NCBI GenBank assembly: GCA_047623555.1
Contig: JBLHMP010000030.1
Coordinates: forward strand, 1-44,144
Direction of reading: 5' to 3'
Origin: NORP181 sp047623555
GTDB taxonomy: Bacteria > Pseudomonadota > Alphaproteobacteria > Rhodobacterales > Rhodobacteraceae
Length of the DNA: 44,144 nucleotides
Part shown: positions 8,077-13,914 of the stretch, one piece after another
Numbering within the stretch: the first letter of the stretch is position 1
Layout of the letters: each line of letters begins with the position of its first letter
Made by a program: the position numbers and the translations under genes
The notes under the pieces: model-generated
Databases searched by the model: none
What the model saw: the letters and a program-made list of their open reading frames with translations, nothing else
What the model was told of the DNA's origin: nothing

Positions 8077-8751
8077 ATGAGCCATCAAGACAATGTTCCT
8101 GCCGTCAATCCGTTGCCCCCGGTGGTGGTGGCGCTTTTCCTGTTTGTGATGGGGATCGAAGTGATGTTTTACCTCGGGTCCAAAGGCATAATCGGCGGCC
8201 CCGGGGCAATCGGCTGGCGCTTGGCGGCGATGCAGAAATATTCATTCTCGGGCGATATATTTGACTGGATGCGCGAAACCGGCCGCTGGCCGTTTGAGCA
8301 TATGATGCGGTTTGTGGCCTATCCCTTTGTGCAGGTTTCGTTCAGTCAGGCGATATTTGTCGGGGTGATGTTACTGGCCATGGGCAAAATGGTTGCCGAG
8401 GTATTTGGCAGCGTGGCGATGTTGCTGATTTTTCTGGCTTCGGGGGCTGGTGGCGCATTGGCCTATGCCGTTCTGTTGAATGACCCTGTGCCATTGATTG
8501 GTGGCTTTCCTGCGGTTTATGGTCTGATCGGGGCGTTTACCTTTATTTTGTGGCGGTCGATGTCATTGGTCGGCGCCAATCAGGCAAGGGCGTTTTCCCT
8601 GATCAGCATGCTGATGGGCATTCAATTGCTGTTTGGGCTGGTGTTTGGGCTTAACAATGACTGGCTGGCTGATCTGGGCGGCTTTGGTACGGGTTTTGTG
8701 TTGTCGTTTGCCGTTGCGCCGGGGAGCCTGGCCCGCGTGCGGCGCGACTAA
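8077..8751 (+). CDS. rhomboid-fold membrane protein lacking all catalytic residues (pseudoprotease)
   Basis: The 224-aa protein has about six membrane segments and aligns with the rhomboid core. The loop before TM4 reads LIGGFPAVYGLIGAF (residues 140-154), matching the rhomboid GASGAIYGLIGA block but with Phe144 in place of the catalytic Ser. TM6 reads WLADLGGFGTGF, with Asp199 replacing the catalytic His while GGFxxGF is retained. The TM2 H-x-x-x-N motif reads Q91-A-I-F-V95. It therefore cannot be a serine protease of this class and may act as a chaperone, as iRhoms and derlins do; that role is inference. The start at 8077 is the first ATG giving a family-like N-terminus (NPLPPVVVALFLFV). 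Confidence 0.85.
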   Translation: MSHQDNVPAVNPLPPVVVALFLFVMGIEVMFYLGSKGIIGGPGAIGWRLAAMQKYSFSGDIFDWMRETGRWPFEHMMRFVAYPFVQVSFSQAIFVGVMLLAMGKMVAEVFGSVAMLLIFLASGAGGALAYAVLLNDPVPLIGGFPAVYGLIGAFTFILWRSMSLVGANQARAFSLISMLMGIQLLFGLVFGLNNDWLADLGGFGTGFVLSFAVAPGSLARVRRD

Positions 8752-8758
8752 CCGCATC

Positions 8759-8787
8759 GCAGCTTTGGTCCGAAAGGCCTTAGCTGC
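8759..8787. terminator. possible hairpin between convergent rhomboid-like gene and murJ
   Basis: GCAGCT at 8759-8764 pairs with AGCTGC at 8782-8787, enclosing GG...CC. It overlaps the murJ stop codon. There is no U-tract on either strand, so a terminator role is only suggested by its position between convergent genes. Confidence 0.25.
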
Positions 8788-10321
8788 GCCGCATTGATTT
8801 GCGGAAATCTGACAGTCGAAAGGCGCCGATCAGGTGGCCGGTGCCGAAATATATTACCATGCTGGCCACGATCAAACCGGCCAGTGCCAGATAGCGGATG
8901 CCCGCCATGTGCAGCGCGTCCTGCAACACTGTCGACAGGCCCCACAACCCCAATCCCATCACCGCAGCGGTCGCGCAAATGCGCCAGATGCGGATGTTAA
9001 AGCGGTTATCAAACCGGGCGACGTCGCCCATCGGGCGCACGCCGCGCATCAACAGCACGACCATCACCCAGCCTGCCAATGTCGTGGCCACAGCTGGGGC
9101 GATCCAGCCGATAAAGGGCGCGAGGCCAATGGCGACCACAAGGTTGATCGCCATCGCCACCAGCGCATAGCGGAACGGTGATTTGGTATCTGCACGGGCG
9201 AAAAACAGCGGTTGCAGGATTTTCTGCAACACAAACGCCGGCAACCCCAGCCCATAGATAGCTACGGCAATGGCAATCGCCGCACTGTCAGCGGCGGTGG
9301 TTGCGCCGCGTTCAAACAACACCGACACCAGCGGCAACGGGATCACTACCAGCGCCACAGCCGATGGGATGGTCAGGGCCAATGACACCTCTGCGGCGCG
9401 GCTTAGCGCGTCGCGGGCGCCGGTGTGATCATCGGCGGACAACCGGCGCGACAGATCAGGCAACAACACGATGCCGATGGCGATGCCAACAACGCCCAGC
9501 GGCAATTGATACAGCCGGTCAGCGGCAAACAGCCAGCCCACCGCTTTGTCGAAATAGCTGGCAACCTGTTGGCCGACCAACAGGTTCACCTGCACCACGC
9601 CACCCGCCAGCGCCGCCGGTATGGCGATCCTGACCAGTTTGCCCAGTTCCGGCGTGTACTGGGGCAATTTCAGCCGCAGTTTAAACCCGGCACGCGAGGC
9701 GGCGACCCAAACCAATGCCAGCTGCGCCACGCCAGCCACCGGAATGGCCCAAACCAAGGCCCGCGCCACATCAGCACCCAGATAGGCAGCCCCCGCCATG
9801 GACGAAACCAGCAACACATTCAGCAACACAGGCGCCGCCGCCGCAGCCGCAAACCGGCCAGTTGCGTTCAGCACCCCGGACAACAAGGCTGCCAGCGAGA
9901 TGAACAATATGTAGGGAAACGCAATGCGCCCAAAGTCGACCGACAGCGCAAATTTCTCCTGCCCGGCAAAGCCGCTGGCCAGCGCATAGATCAGCCACGG
10001 CATGGCCAGTTGCGCCAGCAACGTCAGCACAATCAGGATAGATGCCAGCCCGGCAAAGGCGTCTTCGGCAAAGCCACGCGGGTTGTCATCGGATTCAAGT
10101 TTTTTGGAAAACATCGGCACAAAGGCCATGTTAAACGCACCCTCGGCGAAAAATCGGCGGAACATATTGGGCAATCGAAAGGCGACGACATAGGCCTCAT
10201 ACAGCGGGCCAGTGCCTAAAATGGCCAGTATCATCGCGTCGCGGACAAAGCCCAGAACCCGGCTCAGCAGGGTCCACATGCCAACCGTCAGAAAGCCGGA
10301 CATCAGGCGGATGGGTTTCAA
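8780..10321 (-). CDS. murJ: lipid II flippase MurJ (MviN family)
   Basis: A polytopic inner-membrane protein of 513 aa from a TTG at 10321 (frame MKPIRLMSGFLTVGMWTLLS), with AAAGG placed eight bases upstream. Family signatures include SRVLGFVRDAMILAILGTG, YVVAFRLPNMFRRFFAEGAF (with the conserved RLPN and F-AEGAF) and NAFVPMF-type AFNMAFVPMF. About 14 transmembrane helices are expected. It flips lipid II across the inner membrane for peptidoglycan synthesis. An alternative ATG at 10378 would add 19 hydrophilic residues not seen in the family, so the TTG is preferred. Confidence 0.94.
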   Translation of the reverse strand: MKPIRLMSGFLTVGMWTLLSRVLGFVRDAMILAILGTGPLYEAYVVAFRLPNMFRRFFAEGAFNMAFVPMFSKKLESDDNPRGFAEDAFAGLASILIVLTLLAQLAMPWLIYALASGFAGQEKFALSVDFGRIAFPYILFISLAALLSGVLNATGRFAAAAAAPVLLNVLLVSSMAGAAYLGADVARALVWAIPVAGVAQLALVWVAASRAGFKLRLKLPQYTPELGKLVRIAIPAALAGGVVQVNLLVGQQVASYFDKAVGWLFAADRLYQLPLGVVGIAIGIVLLPDLSRRLSADDHTGARDALSRAAEVSLALTIPSAVALVVIPLPLVSVLFERGATTAADSAAIAIAVAIYGLGLPAFVLQKILQPLFFARADTKSPFRYALVAMAINLVVAIGLAPFIGWIAPAVATTLAGWVMVVLLMRGVRPMGDVARFDNRFNIRIWRICATAAVMGLGLWGLSTVLQDALHMAGIRYLALAGLIVASMVIYFGTGHLIGAFRLSDFRKSMRRS

Positions 10322-10508
10322 GGGCGGCACCTTTCGCGGGGTTTTGTATGGCGTAACGGCTGTGGTGGAATGGTGCAATCGCTAAGTCCCCAAGGGGGAA
10401 TTCGGGTCAGAGCTGTGCGATTCGACCGTTCGACACAATCATTCCTTTGGGGATCGGGTTCTCACTGGTAACAAACAGCATGCCCTCCTAATGACGCGAG
10501 ACAACAGA

Positions 10509-10823
10509 ATGCTTGAGCTACGCCCAAATTGTGAACTCTGTGACAAAGACCTGCCTGCCTCATCCGCCGAGGCGCGTATTTGTGCGTATGAATGCACCTA
10601 TTGCAGCGACTGTGTGGACAATGTGCTTTGCAATGTTTGCCCGACCTGTGGCGGTGGGTTTGTGCCGCGCCCAATCCGGCCGGAAACTGCGTTTCGCCCT
10701 GAATTGAACCTGGGGCTGTCCCATCATCCGGCCAGCACAAAGCGGCGGTATTCCAAATTCAGTCACGCCGATATCGCGGCCCATGTGGCCCGCATCAAGG
10801 ATATATCACCTGACAAACGATAG
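10509..10823 (+). CDS. DUF1272 domain protein, cysteine-rich putative zinc-binding protein
   Basis: The 104-aa protein begins with MLELRPNCELCDKDLP, the hallmark of DUF1272, and has nine cysteines in the first 50 residues (8, 11, 25, 29, 32, 35, 41, 44, 47), several as CxxC pairs. The core closes with CPTCGGGFVPRPIRP. This looks like a treble-clef or double zinc ribbon. The C-terminal half (about 50 residues, HHPASTKRRYSKFSHADIAA) is basic and longer than in typical members. The start at 10509 matches the family; an earlier ATG at 10491 adds six residues. The function of DUF1272 is not known to me. Confidence 0.82.
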   Translation: MLELRPNCELCDKDLPASSAEARICAYECTYCSDCVDNVLCNVCPTCGGGFVPRPIRPETAFRPELNLGLSHHPASTKRRYSKFSHADIAAHVARIKDISPDKR

Positions 10824-10853
10824 GCACTCGGGTGGTGCGCCAAGGGCATGGCA

Positions 10854-10890
10854 TTGACGTGTGTGTTACAATAGTTGTGTTATACACGTA
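10854..10890 (+). promoter_or_regulatory. promoter with embedded MarR-like operator candidate
   Basis: TTGACG at 10854-10859 and TGTTAT at 10878-10883 form a -35/-10 pair with 18 bases between. The -10 lies inside the near-palindrome GTGTTATACAC (10877-10887), and a partial copy, GTGTTACAA, lies at 10863-10871. This arrangement suits autorepression by the MarR protein encoded just downstream. It also implies transcription starts near 10890, almost at the coding region. Confidence 0.45.
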
Positions 10891-11345
10891 ATTTGGATGA
10901 TTACGAAAACATACCTCTGCACTGGATCAACCGGCTGGGCTTTGTTGTACGCAAAGAACTGGTGCGGCGGTTTCAGGACAATGGATTTGATGTTGTCCCG
11001 GAAGAATGGGCCATTCTGCTGATCCTGTGGAGCAAAGGCGCGCAAACGCCAAGCGTGCTTGCTGATGCAACCATTCGCGATCGCAAAACGGTAACGCGGT
11101 TGCTGGACGGGATGGTCGCCAAGGGGCTGGTGAAACGCACTGTTGACCCTGATGATCGGCGCAAAACGCGGGTGCAGGTTAGCGAATTCGGGCTGTCGTT
11201 AAAGGACGGGCTGGTTGGGGTGGCGCAGGGGTTGATTGCCCAAACGCTGGACGGTCTTTCGCCCGAGGAGATCGAGACGACCGTTCAAACGCTTCGGCGC
11301 ATGACGCTGAACCTTATGCCTGAAACTGCAAAAAACAGGAGCTGA
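10875..11345 (+). CDS. MarR family transcriptional regulator
   Basis: A winged-helix regulator of up to 156 aa. Recognisable parts are the dimerisation helix (PLHWINRLGFVVRKELVRRF), the DNA-reading region (SVLADATIRDRKTVTRLLDGM) and the wing (VDPDDRRKTRVQVSEFG). The start is uncertain: TTG at 10875 gives the longest frame, but it lies in the apparent promoter, so TTG at 10893 may be the true start; neither has a clear ribosome binding site. It is 3 bp upstream of the deiodinase-like gene and surely co-transcribed, which suggests it senses a substrate or redox signal linked to that protein. Confidence 0.9.
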   Translation: MCYTRNLDDYENIPLHWINRLGFVVRKELVRRFQDNGFDVVPEEWAILLILWSKGAQTPSVLADATIRDRKTVTRLLDGMVAKGLVKRTVDPDDRRKTRVQVSEFGLSLKDGLVGVAQGLIAQTLDGLSPEEIETTVQTLRRMTLNLMPETAKNRS

Positions 11346-11348
11346 GTC

Positions 11349-12038
11349 ATGAGTTCATATAACTACGATAATTTTTCGACCGATGACTATGAATTTGATA
11401 CTGTGGTGGGCCCGAAAGTTGGCGACAAAGCCCCCGATTTTGAACTGACGACCGTGACAGGTGACCCAAAGCGGTTGCTTGATTTTGATGCGGATTTTCT
11501 AGTCCTTGAAATGGGCAGCATCACTTGTCCGCTGTTTCAGAGTCGGCGTGGCATCATGGGCGGGCTTGAGAGTGAATTTGATCAGGTAAAATGCGTGGTG
11601 CTGTATGTGCGAGAGGCCCATCCCGGCGCGCAGATCAAAGCGCATCAGAATAGTGCAGACAAACAAAGCTGCGCGTTGCGTTTGAAGGAACAGGATAGTG
11701 AGACCCGGCTGATTTTGGTGGATGATTTCAAAGGCGATGCCCACATGGCCTATGGCTCAATGCCCAATGCGGTCTTTATTATCGACCAGGGCGGAACGGT
11801 GGTGTTTCGCGCCGAATGGAACAATCCATCGGCGGTACGACATGCGATCAAGGCGCTGGTTGCGGGCAAAAAGGTGACGGCCAAGGCCTATTTTCGCCCT
11901 CCGTTGCCGTGGCGGGCGATCAGGACGTTCAAACATGCCGGAACAGGCTCGGCCCTGGATTTTTTCAAAGGGCTGCCGTTTCTGATCTGGCAAAACATCG
12001 TCAAACGCAATTTGCGGCTTTTGTTCAACAAACCTTAA
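11349..12038 (+). CDS. deiodinase-like redoxin-fold protein with cysteine at the selenocysteine position
   Basis: The 229-aa protein has a thioredoxin fold starting as in peroxiredoxins (VGDKAPDFELTTVTGD). It then shows deiodinase features: FLVLEMGSITCPLFQSRR (Cys60) parallels the animal active-site block GSCTUPxF, and VVLYVREAHPG (His91) parallels the YIEEAHxSDGW block. An HQN motif near residues 99-101 and a YGSMPNAVFIIDQGG segment also fit. Cys60 is encoded by TGT at 11526-11528. The C-terminal 55 residues (KAYFRPPLPWRAIRTF onwards) form a basic, partly hydrophobic extension absent from vertebrate enzymes. Reductive dehalogenation or thiol peroxidase activity is possible; neither is shown. 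It is the second gene of a MarR-led operon. Confidence 0.8.
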   Translation: MSSYNYDNFSTDDYEFDTVVGPKVGDKAPDFELTTVTGDPKRLLDFDADFLVLEMGSITCPLFQSRRGIMGGLESEFDQVKCVVLYVREAHPGAQIKAHQNSADKQSCALRLKEQDSETRLILVDDFKGDAHMAYGSMPNAVFIIDQGGTVVFRAEWNNPSAVRHAIKALVAGKKVTAKAYFRPPLPWRAIRTFKHAGTGSALDFFKGLPFLIWQNIVKRNLRLLFNKP

Positions 12039-12610
12039 ACATACCGCTGCATCATCGCGCGTAAAGTATAAGGACTGGCATAGCCAAGATCGCGGGCTAC
12101 GGTGTGGATTGGCGTGCCGCCTGCAAGCGCGAGCTGGCAGCGTAAACGCTGGGTCCATTGCCCGAAACTGATACCGGTTTGTTGCTGAAATTTGCGGGTA
12201 AAGGACCGCCGACTGGCGCCGATATCATGCGCCCAATGATCAATGGTTTTATCCGTAGCAGGCTGTGCAACCAGTGCGTCGCAAACGCGCCGCAGCCCGG
12301 CCTGTTCCGGGTAGGGGAGCGCCAGGAGCGAAGTTGGGGCATCGCTCAGTTCAAGCAGGATCAACTGGCTAAGGTGATGCGCCTTGTCGGTCATCGGTGA
12401 CGGATTGGTTAATGCGCAGAGTTCCGCCATCATCAGCCCCGACACCGAATAGATAAGCTGATGTCGCGGGCGGCTGTGGCGTGACGAGCGATAGCCATTG
12501 TCATAGCGTTTCTGATAGCTGACAACCTGCTGAGGCAAGTCCTGCAACGCGTCGGCGGATGAGTTTCCGGATGTCATGTTTTGGCCCATTTTGCGAAAAT
12601 ATGGCCCCAT
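12035..12610 (-). CDS. AraC family transcriptional regulator with shortened effector domain
   Basis: The C-terminal two helix-turn-helix region is present: IDHWAHDIGASRRSFTRKFQ, then FGQWTQRLRCQLALAGGTPI and VARDLGYASPYTLRAMMQRY. The N-terminus holds only the start of a cupin-like arm (HSRPRHQLIYSVSGLMM) and then jumps at about position 12430 directly to the inter-domain helices. Relatives are about 260-270 aa; this one is 191, so about 70 residues of the effector pocket are missing, and the last dozen residues are also short. It may be a decaying gene or a ligand-independent regulator. It is divergent from the PPOX flavoprotein and overlaps the convergent deiodinase-like gene by 4 bp. Confidence 0.72.
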   Translation of the reverse strand: MGPYFRKMGQNMTSGNSSADALQDLPQQVVSYQKRYDNGYRSSRHSRPRHQLIYSVSGLMMAELCALTNPSPMTDKAHHLSQLILLELSDAPTSLLALPYPEQAGLRRVCDALVAQPATDKTIDHWAHDIGASRRSFTRKFQQQTGISFGQWTQRLRCQLALAGGTPIHTVARDLGYASPYTLRAMMQRYV

Positions 12611-12655
12611 TTGTTGATAGTAACAAGATATGTAGACGCCAACCTAGGAGGAAAC

Positions 12656-13258
12656 ATGCAGCACATCACCAATATCGACGACCTTGAGGCGCTATATGGC
12701 GCGGCGGTTCCTGCGGCGATCACCAAAGTGGTGCAGCATATGACGCCGCTTTATCGCCAATGGATCACCCAGTCGCGTTTTGTTGTGTTGTCCACGGTTG
12801 GCGCGGACGGAACCGACGGAACGCCGCGTGGCGATATTGGGCCAGTTGCCCGGATTATGGACGCCCAAACGATTTGGTTGCCGGATTGGCGGGGCAATAA
12901 CCGCATTGATTCGTTGCGTAATATTGTTGAGGATGGGCGTATCAGTCTGATGTTCATGGTGCCGGGCAGCAACAATGTGGTGCGGGTCAATGGGCGCGCG
13001 GTGCTGACGGCTGATGCCGACATAACCGATCAGTTTGAACATAACGGTAAACACCCCAAAACGGTCATCGTGATCACCATTGGCGAAATGTATTTCCAAT
13101 GCGCCAAGGCGCTGATGCGGTCGGCCCTGTGGAAATCCGGGGATGAAAGCGGTGAAACCCCAACTGCCGGGCAATTCATCGCCGAAATGAAGGCGGGGTT
13201 TGACGCCGGGAAATATGATGCGGACTATCCGCAATACGCCAAAGGCAGGATGTGGTGA
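12656..13258 (+). CDS. pyridoxamine 5'-phosphate oxidase family flavoprotein (MSMEG_1061-like)
   Basis: The 200-aa protein has a split-barrel FMN-binding fold. Supporting segments are the N-terminal HMTPLYRQWITQSRFVVLST, the phosphate-binding stretch TPRGDIGPVARIMD, LPDWRGNNRIDSLRNI and GSNNVVRVNGRAVLTAD. This matches the PPOX-type flavoproteins annotated as MSMEG_1061 family, often near regulators. The start is fixed by AGGAGG six bases before ATG 12656. It is probably an FMN- or F420-like-cofactor oxidoreductase of unknown substrate, likely controlled by the divergent AraC gene. Confidence 0.85.
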   Translation: MQHITNIDDLEALYGAAVPAAITKVVQHMTPLYRQWITQSRFVVLSTVGADGTDGTPRGDIGPVARIMDAQTIWLPDWRGNNRIDSLRNIVEDGRISLMFMVPGSNNVVRVNGRAVLTADADITDQFEHNGKHPKTVIVITIGEMYFQCAKALMRSALWKSGDESGETPTAGQFIAEMKAGFDAGKYDADYPQYAKGRMW

Positions 13259-13282
13259 GACCGCAAATCTGGTGGTTGGGGT

Positions 13283-13904
13283 CTATGACTTTGCAGCGAT
13301 AATCGAACTCCAGGGCCCCTGTGCACCACCGTCAAAACCTCCGCCGGTGTATTCGGAAACACCACGTATTTTCGAGTTTGCGGACCGTTCATAGGCGCGC
13401 AAGAGCATGGTCCATAGACAGGTAGTTGAAATAGCGGCCAACCGAATCCCGGCTTGCTGTGCCGCCTGATTTGTAGCTGGCAAAAAGCAGCCCGTTGGTC
13501 TGAGCGCGATATGAATGCGCCCAAGAATGTCCGGCAGCGATGCGGTTGGGACGTGCAGCAGGCTCGCGCTTGCCCAAATCGCATCAAATTCAGCAACCGC
13601 ATCAAGTTGGTCAAATCGTTGAACCAGGACAGAACGAGAGATCCGGGCCTCGGCCTGTTTTGCAATCGCCGCAGAGCCGTCCATAGACAGCACGTCAAAC
13701 CCAAGGCGCAGCATTTCCTGACTGTCGCGCCCACCGCCACAGCCAAGATCAAGTATCCGCGCCGTTGGGTAGCCGACTAGGTAGCCGACCCAAAAATGCG
13801 TACAGGGAACGATTGACGCCGCCTATGCCACTGGCGGTGTAAACCGGCGCCTGTTGGCAATAGAAATCCAGAGTTTTGTGATCCGTGTTGTGAGATTCGT
13901 TCAT
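13283..13904 (-). pseudogene. class I SAM-dependent methyltransferase, disrupted by several frameshifts
   Basis: The reading frame starts with ATG at 13904 (MNESHNTDHKTLDFYCQQAP), ten bases after the glnD stop on the same strand. It hits a stop just after FLGRLPSRLPNGA, because the motif I region resumes in another frame as ARILDLGCGGGRDSQEM; this fits loss of 2 bp in a GCGCG run near 13760. A 12-bp imperfect tandem duplication (TCGGCTACCTAG/TCGGCTACCCAA) lies just before. A further -1 shift near 13499 and a +1 near 13396 put LLFASYKSGGTASRDSVGRY out of frame and then restore the ending GVSEYTGGGFDGG. The protein is therefore inactive unless these are sequencing errors. Confidence 0.82.
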
Positions 13905-13914
13905 CCCGAGCGGG

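Noticed and set aside
9425..10219. A 264-codon plus-strand frame opposite murJ
   Set aside because: Arg/Gln/His-rich shadow frame of murJ with no domain or ribosome binding site.
10387..10399. Small hairpin TCCCC-AAG-GGGGA upstream of murJ
   Set aside because: Only 5 bp of stem and no context supporting a regulator site or terminator.
11526..11528. Possible selenocysteine codon in the deiodinase-like gene
   Set aside because: The codon is TGT, an ordinary cysteine codon, and no in-frame TGA occurs in the active-site region.
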